From positions 186,001-250,000 of the forward strand of contig NZ_JFYV01000001.1 in assembly GCF_000632225.1 (NCBI RefSeq): a stretch of DNA of 64,000 bases, read 5' to 3'. Shown here one piece after another: positions 26,743 to 37,286 of the stretch. The position numbers and the translations under genes were made by a program. The notes beneath the pieces are model-generated. The model was not told where the DNA came from. It saw only the letters and a program-made list of their open reading frames with translations, and searched no databases. This DNA comes from Sphingomonas sp. RIT328 (GTDB taxonomy: Bacteria; Pseudomonadota; Alphaproteobacteria; Sphingomonadales; Sphingomonadaceae). Each line of letters opens with the position of its first letter. The first letter of the stretch is position 1.

Positions 26743-27705
26743 ATGGCTTGCGAAAACGTAACCAGCGCGACGATGACCGAGCAAGACGAGCTGCGCCGCC
26801 AATGGCCCGCCGAATCGCGCCTGTCGCTATGGCGTGCGCCGGACGGCTGGCAGCACCGCCGCTTCGACTGGCCGCATCCCGCGCCGCGCGGCCGCGTGCT
26901 GGTGCAGGGCGGGCGCGCCGACATCATCGAGAAGTTCATCGAGACTTTCCGCCACCTGCATGCGCACGGCTGGTCGGTGACCGCGTTCGACTGGCGCGGG
27001 CAGGGCGGATCGGGCCGGCTCGCCGGCGATCGCCACGTCGGCCATGCGGCGAGCTTCGCGCCCTGGGTCGCCGATCTCGCCGCCTTCTGGCAGGACTGGC
27101 GCGGCGAGGCGGCGGGGCCGGCGGTGCTGCTCGGTCATTCGATGGGCGCGCATCTCGCGCTGCGCGCGATGCTCGACGGGGGAGTGACGCCCGATGCGGC
27201 GGTGCTGGTCGCGCCGATGATCGGCATCCGCTCGCCGCTCGGCAGCCGGATCGGCGCGCTGGTTGCCGCGGCGGCGACGCGGTTCGGCGATCCGGCGCGG
27301 CCGGTGTGGAAGACGCGGCCCGGCGATGCCACCTCCGGCCATCGCCAGCAAAGGCTGACCCATTCGCTCGAACGATATGGCGACGAGGCCTATTGGTATG
27401 GCCGCGACCCCGATCTGCTGCTCGGCCCGCCGAGCTGGGCCTGGGTGCGCGAGGCGTTCGTCTCCGGCGCGCGACTGCTCGCCGACCCGCGGCTCACGCG
27501 GCTTGCGGTGCCGGTGCTGATGCTGGTCGCCGACCACGATCAGCTGGTCGACAGCGCCGCCGCGCGCCGCCTCGCCGCGCGATTGCCCGATGTCGAGCTG
27601 ATCCGCTTCGGCGCGGAGGCGGCGCATGAGATCCTGCGCGAGGCGGATGGCGTGCGGCTGCGCGCGTGTCGGGCGATCACCGACTTTCTGGAGCGGCGGA
27701 CGTGA
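26743..27705 (+). CDS. Alpha/beta hydrolase, lysophospholipase-like
   Basis: A 320-residue serine hydrolase. The nucleophile elbow is GHSMGAH, the oxyanion region DWRGQGGSG follows a beta-strand, and the acid (VADHDQLVD) and histidine (AAHEILRE) are in the expected order. The arrangement resembles PldB-type lysophospholipases. An ATG at 26773 is an alternative start. The stop overlaps the GTG of the next gene (GTGA), so the two are co-translated. The substrate is unknown. Confidence 0.85.
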   Translation: MACENVTSATMTEQDELRRQWPAESRLSLWRAPDGWQHRRFDWPHPAPRGRVLVQGGRADIIEKFIETFRHLHAHGWSVTAFDWRGQGGSGRLAGDRHVGHAASFAPWVADLAAFWQDWRGEAAGPAVLLGHSMGAHLALRAMLDGGVTPDAAVLVAPMIGIRSPLGSRIGALVAAAATRFGDPARPVWKTRPGDATSGHRQQRLTHSLERYGDEAYWYGRDPDLLLGPPSWAWVREAFVSGARLLADPRLTRLAVPVLMLVADHDQLVDSAAARRLAARLPDVELIRFGAEAAHEILREADGVRLRACRAITDFLERRT

Positions 27706-28787
27706 TCCACGACGTGGCCATCGTCGGCGGTGGCATCGCAGGGGCGGGGCTCGCCGCCGCGATCGTCGGCGCGGCGCGCGTGCTGCTGCTCGAGGCGGAG
27801 GCGCAGCCGGGCTATCACAGCACCGGGCGGTCGGCGGCCTTCTGGTCGGAGACCTATGGCGGCCCCGGCATCCAGCCGCTGACCAGCGCCTCCGGCCCGG
27901 CATTGCGTGACGGCGGCTTCCTGGCGCCGCTCGGCTCGCTTCACGTCGGTCGGGCGGCGGATGCCGCGCAGGTCGATGCGTTCGTCGACTCGTTCGCCGG
28001 TACCGCGGTGGCGCTGGATCGGGTCGATCCGCACCAGCGGGTGCCGGGGCTGCGGCCCGACTGGACACTCGGCGTGATGGAGGCGAGCTGCGCCTATATC
28101 GATGTCGCGGCGCTGCATGCCGCCTATCTCGCCGCGTTCCGGCGGGCCGGCGGCGTGATCGCCACCGATGCCGCGCTGATCGCGGCGCGGCGCAAGGCGG
28201 GGGTGTGGACGATCGACACGCCCGCCGGGACGTTCCGGGCGCGGCTGCTCGTCAATGCGGCGGGGGCGTGGGCCGATACGGTCGCCGGGCGGGTCGGCGC
28301 CGCGCCGCTCGGCATCCAGCCCTATCGGCGGACGATGGTGCAGCTGCGCACCGAACCATCCGCGCCGGCGGGGATGCCGCTCGTCGCCGACATCGCCGGG
28401 CGCTTCTATTTCAAGCCCGAGGCGGGGCGGCTGTGGCTCAGTCCCCATGACGAGACGCCGGTCGGTCCGCATGACGTCGCGCCCGAGGAGGTCGACGTCG
28501 CGCAGGCGATCGACCGGCTCGAATCGGTCGTCGACTGGCGGGCCGTCGCGGTCGAGCGACGCTGGGCCGGCCTGCGCAGCTTCGCGCCCGACCGGCTGCC
28601 GGTCTATGGCTTCGACGCGCGGGTGCCGGGGCTGTTCTGGTGCGCGGGGCAGGGCGGCTTCGGCATCCAGACCGCCCCCGCCGGCGCGGCGGTGGCGGCG
28701 AGCCTGCTGCTCGGCACGCCGTTGGCGGCGCCCTATGCGGGGATCGACGTCGATCGTTATGCGGCGCGGCGCTTCCTGCCGGGCTGA
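27702..28787 (+). CDS. FAD-dependent oxidoreductase, DAO family
   Basis: A 361-residue glycine/D-amino-acid-oxidase-type flavoprotein. The dinucleotide-binding motif IVGGGIAGAGLA is at the N-terminus, LLVNAAGAWAD is in the middle, and LFWCAGQGGFGIQTAP lies near the C-terminus. It would oxidise an amine or an alpha-amino or hydroxy acid with FAD. It starts with GTG overlapping the hydrolase stop. The substrate cannot be derived from the sequence. Confidence 0.85.
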   Translation: MIHDVAIVGGGIAGAGLAAAIVGAARVLLLEAEAQPGYHSTGRSAAFWSETYGGPGIQPLTSASGPALRDGGFLAPLGSLHVGRAADAAQVDAFVDSFAGTAVALDRVDPHQRVPGLRPDWTLGVMEASCAYIDVAALHAAYLAAFRRAGGVIATDAALIAARRKAGVWTIDTPAGTFRARLLVNAAGAWADTVAGRVGAAPLGIQPYRRTMVQLRTEPSAPAGMPLVADIAGRFYFKPEAGRLWLSPHDETPVGPHDVAPEEVDVAQAIDRLESVVDWRAVAVERRWAGLRSFAPDRLPVYGFDARVPGLFWCAGQGGFGIQTAPAGAAVAASLLLGTPLAAPYAGIDVDRYAARRFLPG

Positions 28788-29140
28788 CCGGGGGCAGGCT
28801 TGGCGCAGGGGTGCAGAGGGAGCATCCACGGCGCAGCCGCCGTCCCGACACCGCCGAGGTGACAGCGCCGCCGCCGCGCCACTTCCAAACTCTCCGCGCC
28901 TCCGCGCCTCCACGTGAACAAATCTCTTCGCGTGTCCGCGTCTTCGCGTGATCAAAGCTGCCGACCATCAGGCGGAGAGGTCTGGGGAGGGGCAAGGATG
29001 GTTCACGCAAAGCCGCGAAGAAGAGTGCTCACGCGGAGGCGCGGAGGACGATCGGGACGGGCGGCTGGCTCCCTTTACCAGATTGTCCTGATCGCCGCTG
29101 GCGCGGCGGGGGTAGGGCTCTGCGTCTTCTGCGCGAATCC
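28788..29140. repeat. Gap with two inverted copies of a GC-rich repeat
   Basis: This 353-bp gap lies between the convergent DAO-family and rnhA genes and holds no convincing gene. Around 28885-28950 and 28999-29050 are related sequences in opposite orientation: TCCGCGCCTCCGCGCCTCC with CTTCGCGTG on the left, and CACGCGGAGGCGCGGAGGA with GCCGCGAAGAAGAG on the right. They could fold into one long hairpin or represent two repeat copies. Confidence 0.55.
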
Positions 29141-29605
29141 TTAAACGGCAGGCCGGCTCGCTGCGAGGGCGGCGTCGCTGGCCAGTTTGTCGACGCGTTC
29201 GTTGTCGGCGTCGCCGTTGTGGCCCTTGACCCAGACCCATTCGATCTCGTGCTTCTGCGTCTCGGCGAACAGCGCCTGCCAGAGTTCGGCGTTCTTCACC
29301 GGCTTCTTGTCGGCGGTGCGCCAGCCGTTCTTGCGCCAGCCGTGGATCCAGCGGGTCAGGCCGTCCATGACGTATTTGCTGTCGGTCGACAGGCGGATCT
29401 TGCACGGCCGCGTCAGTACGCGCAGCGCCTCGATCGCCGCGGTCAGTTCCATGCGGTTGTTGGTGGTCAGCCGCTCGCCGCCGGACAATTCCTTCTCGTG
29501 GCCGCCGAAGCGGAGCAGTGCGCCCCAGCCGCCGGGGCCGGGATTGCCCTTGCAGGCGCCGTCGGTGGCGATCTCGACGAGCGGGGCGGCGGCGGGGTCG
29601 GTCAT
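29141..29605 (-). CDS. rnhA: Ribonuclease HI
   Basis: Degrades the RNA strand of RNA-DNA hybrids. The 154-residue protein has the full catalytic set: Asp in [11 protein letters not shown], Glu in [13 protein letters not shown], Asp in [11 protein letters not shown], and the His/Asp pair in [17 protein letters not shown]. The ATG overlaps the thrB stop (ATGA). It is third in ispH-thrB-rnhA. Confidence 0.97.
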   Translation of the reverse strand: MTDPAAAPLVEIATDGACKGNPGPGGWGALLRFGGHEKELSGGERLTTNNRMELTAAIEALRVLTRPCKIRLSTDSKYVMDGLTRWIHGWRKNGWRTADKKPVKNAELWQALFAETQKHEIEWVWVKGHNGDADNERVDKLASDAALAASRPAV

Positions 29606-30555
29606 GCAAAAGCCTCCGGATGGGCGTCATACCAGTCGAGCCGGCGCAGATAGGCGAGAGGGTCCTTGCGCGTCACCAGCGCATCGGCCGGCGTGTTGAG
29701 CCAGTCCCAGGCGCGGGTGAGCAGGAAGCGGAGCGCCGCGCCGCGCGCCAGCACCGGCAGCGCGGCGCGCTCCGCATCGGACAGGCCGTGCTCGGCCGCA
29801 TAGCCGGCGAGCAGCGCCGCGCCGACGCCATCGAGCGGCTCGCCGCGCGGATCGAAAGCCCAGGACCCATGCATCACCGCGACGTCATAGGCGCGCAGAT
29901 CGCGGCAGGCGAAGTAGAAATCGATCAAACCGGTCACGGAGTCGCCCAACATCAACACGTTGTCGGGGAACAGGTCGGCGTGGATGACGCTCGTCGGCAG
30001 ATCGTGCGGCCAGTCCGCCTCGACTGCGGCGAGCGCGCCGTCGACGCGCGCGTACAGGCCGGGCGCGATGCCATCGAGGTCGCCGCCGCAGCGTTCGAGC
30101 AACGGCCGCCAGTCGGCGATGCCGAGACTGTTGGCGCGTGTGCCGCTGAAATCCGCGGCGGCGCGGTGCAGCGCGCCGAGCGCCGCGCCCGCGGTGGCGG
30201 CCTGCGCCGGGGTGGGGCGGGTCACCGACACGCCGGCGAGGAAGCGGATCAGGCAGGCGGGGCGGCCCTCGAGCTGCTGCACCGCGACGCCGTCGCGGTC
30301 GCGGATCGCTGGGGGCACCGGTAGTCCGCGCGCGGCGAGGTGATCGAGCAGGTCGAGGAAGAAGGGCAGGTCGCCGGCATCGACGCGCTTTTCGTAGAGC
30401 GTCAGGATAAAGCGCGCGCGATCGGTGTCGACCAGATAGTTGCTGTTCTCCACCCCCTCGGCGATGCCCTTGGCGGAGACGAGCGCGCCGACGCCGTCAT
30501 AGCGGCGCAGGAAGGCGGACAGCGCCTCCGCCGAGACATGGGTGTAGACGGCCAT
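29602..30555 (-). CDS. thrB: Homoserine kinase, choline-kinase-like (ThrB type II)
   Basis: Phosphorylates homoserine in threonine synthesis. The 317-residue protein has the aminoglycoside/choline kinase fold: [22 protein letters not shown] at the nucleotide-binding lobe, the catalytic loop [13 protein letters not shown], and the metal-binding [12 protein letters not shown]. This is the alphaproteobacterial type, unrelated to the GHMP ThrB of E. coli. The ATG at 30555 follows GGGGAGGAA. It sits between ispH and rnhA on one strand and overlaps rnhA by 4 bp. Confidence 0.93.
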   Translation of the reverse strand: MAVYTHVSAEALSAFLRRYDGVGALVSAKGIAEGVENSNYLVDTDRARFILTLYEKRVDAGDLPFFLDLLDHLAARGLPVPPAIRDRDGVAVQQLEGRPACLIRFLAGVSVTRPTPAQAATAGAALGALHRAAADFSGTRANSLGIADWRPLLERCGGDLDGIAPGLYARVDGALAAVEADWPHDLPTSVIHADLFPDNVLMLGDSVTGLIDFYFACRDLRAYDVAVMHGSWAFDPRGEPLDGVGAALLAGYAAEHGLSDAERAALPVLARGAALRFLLTRAWDWLNTPADALVTRKDPLAYLRRLDWYDAHPEAFA

Positions 30556-30608
30556 GTGTTCCTCCCCCGATTGCCGCGCCCCCGGGCGCGGGCCGGGGAA
30601 GCGGGCGG

Positions 30609-31580
30609 CTATGCCGCGGCGTCGAGCCCGCGTGGCAGCTTGAACGCGATCGTCTCGCGCGTCGTCTCTTCCTCGCGCTCGGTGACGTCGAAGCGGGTCG
30701 AGAGCAGCTCGACCAGCTCGCGCACGAGCAGCTCGGGCGCCGAGGCGCCGGCGGTGATGCCGAGCGTGCCGACGCCGTCGAGGAAGCGCCAGTCGAGGTC
30801 GGCGGCGCGCTGGATCAGCCGCGCCGGAATCCCCTCGCGCTCTGCCACCTCGACCAGCCGCACCGAGTTGGACGAATTGGGCGCGCCGATCACCAGCATC
30901 GCATCGCACGCCGCGGCGATCGCCTTGACCGCCGCCTGCCGGTTGGAGGTGGCGTAGCAGATGTCCTCGCCGCGCGGCGGCAGCATGTTGGGGAAGCGGC
31001 GCTGCAACACCGCGACGACCGCGGCGGTATCGTCGACCGACAGCGTCGTCTGGGTGAGGAAGGCGAGATTGTCGGGATCGACCGGCGCGAAGGTCTCGGC
31101 ATCGGCGGCGGTCTCGATCAGCGACATCGCGCCGTCCGGCACCTGTCCGAAGGTGCCGACCACCTCGGGATGGCCGGCGTGGCCGATGAAGATGATGTGG
31201 CGGCCGGTCGCGACCAGGCGTTCGGCCTGGCGGTGCACCTTCGACACCAGAGGGCAGGTGGCGTCGAGATATTCGAGCCCGCGGCTCTGCGCGTCGGCGG
31301 GCACCGATTTGGGCACGCCGTGCGCCGAGAAGACGACCGGCGCGCCGTTCGGCACCTGATCGAGCTCCTCGACGAACACCGCGCCCTGAGCGCGCAGCGT
31401 GTCGACGACGAACTTGTTGTGGACGATCTCGTGGCGGACGTAGACCGGCGCGCCGTGTTTCTCGATCGCGAGTTCGACGATGCGGATCGCGCGGTCGACG
31501 CCGGCGCAAAAGCCGCGCGGCGCGGCGATCAGCAGATCGAGGACGGGCTTGCCGCCGTCCGGCTGAAGAAGAGAGGCCAT
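30609..31580 (-). CDS. ispH: 4-hydroxy-3-methylbut-2-enyl diphosphate reductase
   Basis: Last enzyme of the methylerythritol phosphate pathway, giving IPP and DMAPP for isoprenoids such as the carotenoids implied by crtZ-crtW. The three conserved iron-sulfur cysteines are Cys25 (GFCAGV), Cys109 (DATCPLV) and Cys208 (DICYAT), and the PNSSNS motif is present. It is 323 residues long and first of ispH-thrB-rnhA. Confidence 0.97.
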   Translation of the reverse strand: MASLLQPDGGKPVLDLLIAAPRGFCAGVDRAIRIVELAIEKHGAPVYVRHEIVHNKFVVDTLRAQGAVFVEELDQVPNGAPVVFSAHGVPKSVPADAQSRGLEYLDATCPLVSKVHRQAERLVATGRHIIFIGHAGHPEVVGTFGQVPDGAMSLIETAADAETFAPVDPDNLAFLTQTTLSVDDTAAVVAVLQRRFPNMLPPRGEDICYATSNRQAAVKAIAAACDAMLVIGAPNSSNSVRLVEVAEREGIPARLIQRAADLDWRFLDGVGTLGITAGASAPELLVRELVELLSTRFDVTEREEETTRETIAFKLPRGLDAAA

Positions 31581-31696
31581 GGCGGTCGCTCTACGCGATT
31601 GCTTGCACGCGGGAAAGGCGCTTCCTATGGTGCGCGCCGTACCGCCGGGCCGCCGGCGACTGCGTCACTGACCGTTCGACAAAGGTATGCGTCCCC

Positions 31697-32332
31697 GTGA
31701 AAACCACGATTCTCGGCCTGTCCGCCCTCGCGCTGATCCTCTCGGGCTGCGCCAGCAAGGGCGAGATCGTCGAAGGCGGCATCTCGGCGGTGCGTTCGGC
31801 CTGTCCGACCGTCGGCGTCGCGGCGGGGACCGGCGACATCACCCTGTTCGACCCGGCGACCAGCCGTGACGAGAGCGCGATCGACGTCGTCGCCAACATG
31901 ACGCACGTACGCGGCGCCTGCAACGACGCGGGCGACCAGATCGTCACCAGCGTCACCTTCGACGTGCTGGCGCGGCGCACCCGCGCCGATGCGGCGCGCG
32001 ACGTGGTGCTGCCCTATTACATCGCCATCGTCCGCGGCGGCACCGCGGTGACCGCCAAGCGCAAGGGGGCGGTGACCGTCCATTTCGACGCCGGCCAGAC
32101 GCGCGCGCAGGCGAGCGGCACCGCCTCGACGCAGATCGCGCGCGCCGCGGCGACGCTGCCCGACGAGGTGCGCGACCAGCTCACCCGCAAGCGCAAGGCG
32201 GGGGACGAGGATGCCGCGACCGATCCGCTCGCCCGGCCCGAGGTGCGCACCGCGGTGCTGCGCGCGACGTTCGAGGCGCTGGTGGGCTTCCAGCTCACCG
32301 ACGATCAGCTGAAGTATAACGCGCAGCGCTGA
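31697..32332 (+). CDS. Predicted lipoprotein of unknown function
   Basis: A 211-residue protein with a type II signal (MKTTILGLSALALILSGC, Cys18) starting at GTG. The mature part has a small beta-rich domain (VVANMTHVRGACNDAGDQIVTSVTFDVLARRTR) and a helical C-terminus; two cysteines (in SACPTV and RGACND) could pair. No named family is recognised. It is divergent from ispH and followed by the glycine riboswitch. Confidence 0.7.
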   Translation: MKTTILGLSALALILSGCASKGEIVEGGISAVRSACPTVGVAAGTGDITLFDPATSRDESAIDVVANMTHVRGACNDAGDQIVTSVTFDVLARRTRADAARDVVLPYYIAIVRGGTAVTAKRKGAVTVHFDAGQTRAQASGTASTQIARAAATLPDEVRDQLTRKRKAGDEDAATDPLARPEVRTAVLRATFEALVGFQLTDDQLKYNAQR

Positions 32333-32424
32333 TCCGCGGCGGATGCGGGCCTTTCCGCATTGACTAAGCCCTTGCGGGACGCCAGAGCATCGCACGTCGA
32401 TGCCGGGCGACCGGCATGGGCGGG

Positions 32425-32613
32425 CGCGGGAGAGAGCCTCTTCACAAGGAGGCCGCCGAAGGAGCAACCACCCCGGAATCTCTCAGGCATAACGGACCGC
32501 GCGCTGCCTTATCGACACTCTGGAAAGCGTTCCTTTGAGGAGCCACCGAAGGGGTAAGCCCGCCGCCTGTTATGCGCCGGGTGAAAGCTCTCAGGTCACC
32601 GTGACAGAGGGGG
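32425..32613 (+). promoter_or_regulatory. Tandem glycine riboswitch controlling the gcv operon
   Basis: Two glycine aptamers lie in tandem, 60-250 nt upstream of gcvT. Aptamer I contains GCGGGAGAGAGCC, GCCGAAGGAGCAACC and GGAATCTCTCAGGCA. Aptamer II contains ACTCTGGAAAGCG, CACCGAAGGGGTAAGC and GTGAAAGCTCTCAGGTCACC. These are the hallmark conserved strings of glycine riboswitches. Glycine binding is expected to switch on the cleavage-system operon. Limits are approximate. The 344-bp gap before gcvT holds nothing else. Confidence 0.93.
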
Positions 32614-32676
32614 TATGACGAGATCGGATGCGGCTGGCCCGCGACCCGGATCGTGTGCCTTTTTTGGAGACGGTTG

Positions 32677-33882
32677 ATGAGCGACACGCTGCCGGACACC
32701 CTGCCTGACCCGCTCGACGAGCTCGACGGCGACGAACCCGCCATCCAGTTGCTGCCGCTCGACGCGTGGCATCGCGCCCGCGGCGGCCGCATGGTGCCCT
32801 TCGCCGGCTATGAGATGCCCGTCCAATATGAAGGCATCATGGCCGAGCATCTGTGGACGCGTGAATCGGCGGGTCTGTTCGACGTCAGCCATATGGGGCA
32901 GGTCGGCCTGACCGGCGACGGCATCGACGCCGCCGCGGTCGCCGCCGCGCTCGAACAGGTGCTGCCCGGCGACGTCGCGGGCCTCGCGCCGACCAGGATC
33001 CGCTATTCGCTGCTGCTCAACGACGAGGGCGGCATCCTCGACGATCTGATGGTGACGACGCTGCCGGAAGAGGGCGCGCATCCGTTCGGCGCGGCGAGCC
33101 ATTATGTCGTCGTCAACGGCGCGACCAAATATGACGATCTCGCCTATCTGCTCGACGTGCTGCCCGATGACGTGACGCTCAACCTGATGGAAGATCAGGC
33201 TCTGCTCGCGGTGCAGGGGCCCAAGGCGGTCGCTGCCGTCGCGCGGCTGGTCCCCGGCGTCGAGGCGCTGGTGTTCATGACCGCGGGCGCGTTCGCGTGG
33301 AACGGCCATGCGCTGTGGATCAGCCGTTCGGGCTATACCGGCGAGGATGGTGTCGAGATCTCGATCCCCGCAGAGGCCGCCGCCGCCTTCGCCGATGCGA
33401 TCTGCGCCGAGCCGGAGGTCAAGCCGATCGGCCTCGGCGCGCGCGATTCGCTGCGGCTCGAAGCCGGGCTGCCGCTCTACGGCCACGACCTCGATCCCGA
33501 GACGACGCCGGTGATGGCCGATCTCGGCTTCGCGCTGTCGAAGCGCCGCCGCGAGGCCGCCGACTTTGCCGGTGCGGCGCGCATCCTTGCCGAGCGCACC
33601 GACGGCCCCGCGGTCAAGCGCGTCGGCCTGTCGGTCGCCGGGCGCCAGCCGGTGCGCGAGGGGGCCAGCGTCGTCGACGCCGATGGCGCGGTGATCGGCC
33701 GCGTCACCAGCGGCGGCTTCGCGCCGAGCGTCGGCGCGCCGATCGCCATGGCCTATGTTCCCGCAGCGCTGGCGGAGGCGGGCACGCCGCTGCGCCTCGT
33801 CCAGCGCGGCAAGATCCATGAGGCGGTGGTCGCCCCGCTGCCCTTCGTTCCCCACCGCTATGTCCGCGCAGGAGGCAAGTGA
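32677..33882 (+). CDS. gcvT: Glycine cleavage system aminomethyltransferase (T protein)
   Basis: Transfers the methylene group from aminomethyl-lipoyl GcvH to tetrahydrofolate. The 401-residue protein has the GcvT signature [28 protein letters not shown] early and the [10 protein letters not shown] motif, with a long acidic N-terminal extension (residues 1-25, [13 protein letters not shown]). The ATG at 32677 follows GGAG at a good distance. First gene of gcvT-H-PA-PB, behind the glycine riboswitch. Confidence 0.96.
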   Translation: MSDTLPDTLPDPLDELDGDEPAIQLLPLDAWHRARGGRMVPFAGYEMPVQYEGIMAEHLWTRESAGLFDVSHMGQVGLTGDGIDAAAVAAALEQVLPGDVAGLAPTRIRYSLLLNDEGGILDDLMVTTLPEEGAHPFGAASHYVVVNGATKYDDLAYLLDVLPDDVTLNLMEDQALLAVQGPKAVAAVARLVPGVEALVFMTAGAFAWNGHALWISRSGYTGEDGVEISIPAEAAAAFADAICAEPEVKPIGLGARDSLRLEAGLPLYGHDLDPETTPVMADLGFALSKRRREAADFAGAARILAERTDGPAVKRVGLSVAGRQPVREGASVVDADGAVIGRVTSGGFAPSVGAPIAMAYVPAALAEAGTPLRLVQRGKIHEAVVAPLPFVPHRYVRAGGK

Positions 33883-34253
33883 TGAGCCGTTATTTCACCG
33901 AAGATCATGAATGGGTCGATGTCGACGGCGACACCGGCACGGTCGGCATCTCCGACTATGCGCAGGGCCAGCTCGGCGACATCGTCTTCGTCGACGTGCC
34001 CGAGGCGGGCAAGCAGCTCGGCAAGGGCGACGAGGCGGCGGTCGTCGAGTCGGTCAAGGCCGCGTCGGACGTCTATGCGCCGGTGTCGGGCACGGTGACC
34101 GAGGGCAATGCCGCGCTCGCCGACGATCCCAGCCTGGTCAATTCGGACCCGGAGGCGGAGGGCTGGTTCTTCAAGATCACGCTCAGCGACCCGGCCGAGC
34201 TCGAGACGCTGATGGACGAAGCGGCCTACGCGGACTTCGTCGCGAAGCTGTGA
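33882..34253 (+). CDS. gcvH: Glycine cleavage system H protein
   Basis: The 123-residue lipoyl carrier that shuttles the aminomethyl group between GcvP, GcvT and lipoamide dehydrogenase. Lys59 in [10 protein letters not shown] is the lipoylated residue. The ATG at 33882 follows GGAGG and overlaps the last base of gcvT. An in-frame GTG at 33879 is less likely. Confidence 0.97.
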   Translation: MSRYFTEDHEWVDVDGDTGTVGISDYAQGQLGDIVFVDVPEAGKQLGKGDEAAVVESVKAASDVYAPVSGTVTEGNAALADDPSLVNSDPEAEGWFFKITLSDPAELETLMDEAAYADFVAKL

Positions 34254-34263
34254 CCTATCTTAG

Positions 34264-34290
34264 CCCCTCCCCGGAAGGGGTGGGGCTTCC
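34264..34290. repeat. Short palindromic repeat between gcvH and gcvPA
   Basis: Two arms CCCCTCCCC and GGGGTGGGG pair around a GGAA tetraloop with one central mismatch, in the 43-bp gap between gcvH and gcvPA. It is a small REP-like element or mRNA hairpin. Confidence 0.45.
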
Positions 34291-34296
34291 AAGGGA

Positions 34297-35661
34297 ATGA
34301 TGATGCGCTATCTGCCGCTTACCCAGCCCGATCGTGATGCGATGCTCTCGGTCATCGGCGCGGGATCGATCGACGATCTGTTCGTCGACGTGCCCGAGGC
34401 CGCCCGCCTGTCCGGGCCGATCGCCGGCCTGCCGGGCCATGCCTCCGAACTCGCGGTCGAGCGGCACATGACCGCGCTGGCGCGCAAGAACGTCGTCGCC
34501 GGCGAAGTGCCCTTCTTCCTCGGCGCCGGGGCCTATCGCCACCATGTGCCGGCGAGCGTCGACCATCTCATCCAGCGCGGCGAATTCCTCACCGCCTATA
34601 CGCCCTATCAGCCGGAAATCGCGCAGGGCACGTTGCAGATGCTGTTCGAGTTCCAGACGCAGGTCGCGCGGATGCTCGGGACCGACGTCGCCAATGCCTC
34701 GATGTACGACGGCTCGACCGCCTGCTGGGAGGCGATCGGCATGGCGCGGCGCATCACGCGCAAGGGCAAGGCGATCCTGTCGGGCGGGCTCCACCCGCAT
34801 TATGTCAGCGTCGCCAAGACGATGGCCAAATATACCGGCGACCAGTTGGAGACCGCGACGCCGGCGCTGAGCGCCGAGACCGACGTCGAGGCGCTGATCG
34901 CGGCGATCGACGCGGACACGTCGTGCGTCGTCGTGCAATATCCCGACATCCTCGGCCGCATCACCGACCTCACCCCGCTCGCCGATGCCTGCCACGCCAA
35001 CAAGGCGCTGCTGATCGCGGTCGTCACCGAGCCGGTGGCGCTCGGCGCGATCACCGCGCCGGGCGAGATGGACGCCGACATCGTCGTCGGCGAAGGCCAG
35101 TCGCTCGGCGTCGGCCTGCAGTTCGGCGGCCCCTATGTCGGGCTGATGGGCTGCAAGGAGAAGTACATCCGCCAGATGCCCGGCCGCTTTTGCGGCGAGA
35201 CGGTCGATGCCGACGGGCGCCGCGGTTTCGTGCTGACGCTGTCGACGCGCGAACAGCATATCCGGCGCGAGAAGGCGACGAGCAACATCTGCACCAACTC
35301 GGGGCTGTGCGCGCTCGCCTTCTCGGTGCACATGACCTTGCTCGGCGAGGCGGGGCTGCGCCGGCTTGCGGCGATCAACCATGCCGCCGCCTGCCGCGCC
35401 GCCGACCGGCTGTCGCAGGTGCCCGGCGTGGAGCTGGTCACCGAGAGCTTCTTCAACGAATTCACCGTCAGGCTGCCGGTCGAGGCGCGTCCCGTCGTGC
35501 GCACGCTCGCCGATCGCGGCATCCTCGCGGGCGTGTCGCTTGGCCGGCTCTATCCGGGCGAGGCGGCACTCGCCAACGGGCTGATCGTCGCGGTGACCGA
35601 GACGACCAGCGCGGAGGACATCGAAACCCTTGCCGCCGCACTCGAGGAGGTTCTGGCATGA
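34297..35661 (+). CDS. gcvPA: Glycine dehydrogenase (decarboxylating) subunit 1
   Basis: The N-terminal half of P protein, encoded separately (454 residues). It contains [13 protein letters not shown] at the N-terminus, [32 protein letters not shown], and [23 protein letters not shown]. It works with GcvPB to decarboxylate glycine with PLP. The stop overlaps the gcvPB ATG (ATGA). An alternative ATG is at 34303. Confidence 0.96.
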   Translation: MMMRYLPLTQPDRDAMLSVIGAGSIDDLFVDVPEAARLSGPIAGLPGHASELAVERHMTALARKNVVAGEVPFFLGAGAYRHHVPASVDHLIQRGEFLTAYTPYQPEIAQGTLQMLFEFQTQVARMLGTDVANASMYDGSTACWEAIGMARRITRKGKAILSGGLHPHYVSVAKTMAKYTGDQLETATPALSAETDVEALIAAIDADTSCVVVQYPDILGRITDLTPLADACHANKALLIAVVTEPVALGAITAPGEMDADIVVGEGQSLGVGLQFGGPYVGLMGCKEKYIRQMPGRFCGETVDADGRRGFVLTLSTREQHIRREKATSNICTNSGLCALAFSVHMTLLGEAGLRRLAAINHAAACRAADRLSQVPGVELVTESFFNEFTVRLPVEARPVVRTLADRGILAGVSLGRLYPGEAALANGLIVAVTETTSAEDIETLAAALEEVLA

Positions 35662-37235
35662 GCATCAATCAGAGCGGCTGGCGTCCGCAGATGACCGCGG
35701 GCGACGGCAAGCCCGCCGCACCGACCGCCACCGGCAACAAGGCGCTGATGCTGGAGGAAGCGCTGATCTTCGAGATCGGCGACACGCAGACCACCGGCGT
35801 CGACTTCACGGGCATCGATGCGGCGGCACCGGCGTCGCGCCTCGGTGGCCTCGCGCGCAAGGCGGCGATCGGCCTGCCCGGGCTCGCCGAGCCGGAGGCG
35901 GTGCGCCATTACACCCGCCTGTCGCGCCAGAATTATGCGATCGACCTCGGCCTGTTCCCGCTCGGCTCGTGCACGATGAAGCACAATCCGCGGCTCAACG
36001 AGAAGATGGCGCGACTGCCCGGCTTCGCCGACGTGCATCCGTTGCAGCCGGTCGATACGGTGCAGGGCGCGCTCGAGGTGATCCATCAGCTCGCGCACTG
36101 GCTGGTGACGCTGACCGGCATGACCAGCGTCGCGATGAGCCCCAAGGCGGGCGCGCACGGCGAATTGTGCGGCATCCTCGCGATCAAGGCGGCGCTGGAA
36201 GCGCGCGGCGAGGGGCATCGCAAGATCGTGCTGGTGCCCGAATCGGCGCACGGCACCAACCCCGCCACCGCCGCCTTCGCCGGCTTCGCGGTCGAGGACA
36301 TTCCCGCCACCGCCGACGGCCGTGTCGACACCGCGGCGCTGATCGCGCGGCTCGGGCCGGACGTCGCCGGGGTGATGATCACCAACCCCAATACCTGCGG
36401 CCTGTTCGAACGCGACCTCAAGACGATCTCCGACGCGGTGCATGACGCGGGCGGCTACGTCTATTGCGACGGCGCCAATTTCAACGCGATCGTCGGCCGG
36501 GTGCGGCCGGGCGATCTCGGCGTCGATGCGATGCACATCAACCTGCACAAGACCTTCTCGACGCCGCACGGCGGCGGCGGGCCGGGCTCGGGGCCGGTGG
36601 TCTTTTCCGAGGCGCTGACGCCGTTCGCTCCGCTGCCGTTCGTCGAGAAGCAGGGCGAGCAATTCGTGCTGATCGAGGAGGAGAATGCCGGCGAGCATCA
36701 CGCCGGCAGCTTCGGCCGGATGGTCGCCTTCCACGGCCAGATGGGCATGTTCACGCGCGCGCTGACCTATATCCTCAGCCACGGCGCCGACGGCCTGCGC
36801 CAGGTCGCCGAGGATGCGGTGCTCAACGCCAATTACGTGCTGCGCTCGCTGGAGGGCACGCTCGACGCGCCCTTCGCCAAGGCCGGACCGTGCATGCACG
36901 AGGCGATCTTCTCCGACGCCAATCTCGCCGAGGGCTTTTCGACGCTGGATGTCGCCAAGGGGCTGATCGACGAGGGCTTCCACCCGATGACGGTCTATTT
37001 CCCGCTCGTCGTCCACGGCGCGATGCTGGTCGAGCCGACCGAGACCGAATCGAAGGCGGCGCTCGACCAGTTCGTCGGCGCGCTGCGCTCGGTGGCGGAA
37101 CGGGCGAAGGCGGGCGATGCCAGCCTCAAGACCGCGCCGCATTTCGCGCCGCGCGCGCGCCTCGACGAGACGCAGGCGGCACGCAAGCCGGTGCTGGTGT
37201 GGAAGGACGCGCCGCTCGCCCAGGCGGCGGAGTAG
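35658..37235 (+). CDS. gcvPB: Glycine dehydrogenase (decarboxylating) subunit 2
   Basis: The C-terminal half of P protein (525 residues). Lys298 in [16 protein letters not shown] is the PLP Schiff-base lysine. [19 protein letters not shown] and [12 protein letters not shown] are P-protein signatures. With GcvPA, GcvT, GcvH and a lipoamide dehydrogenase elsewhere it converts glycine to CO2, ammonia and methylene-THF. It ends the operon; a terminator-like hairpin follows. Confidence 0.97.
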   Translation: MSINQSGWRPQMTAGDGKPAAPTATGNKALMLEEALIFEIGDTQTTGVDFTGIDAAAPASRLGGLARKAAIGLPGLAEPEAVRHYTRLSRQNYAIDLGLFPLGSCTMKHNPRLNEKMARLPGFADVHPLQPVDTVQGALEVIHQLAHWLVTLTGMTSVAMSPKAGAHGELCGILAIKAALEARGEGHRKIVLVPESAHGTNPATAAFAGFAVEDIPATADGRVDTAALIARLGPDVAGVMITNPNTCGLFERDLKTISDAVHDAGGYVYCDGANFNAIVGRVRPGDLGVDAMHINLHKTFSTPHGGGGPGSGPVVFSEALTPFAPLPFVEKQGEQFVLIEEENAGEHHAGSFGRMVAFHGQMGMFTRALTYILSHGADGLRQVAEDAVLNANYVLRSLEGTLDAPFAKAGPCMHEAIFSDANLAEGFSTLDVAKGLIDEGFHPMTVYFPLVVHGAMLVEPTETESKAALDQFVGALRSVAERAKAGDASLKTAPHFAPRARLDETQAARKPVLVWKDAPLAQAAE

Positions 37236-37243
37236 CATCCGGT

Positions 37244-37270
37244 CCCCCGCCCGGGCGTGACGGGCGGGGG
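37244..37270 (+). terminator. GC-rich hairpin after gcvPB
   Basis: A perfect 9-bp stem (CCCCCGCCC / GGGCGGGGG) with a 9-nt loop, 8 nt after the gcvPB stop. No clear T-run follows, so termination may be incomplete. Confidence 0.5.
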
Positions 37271-37286
37271 CGACCGTATCGGGCGG

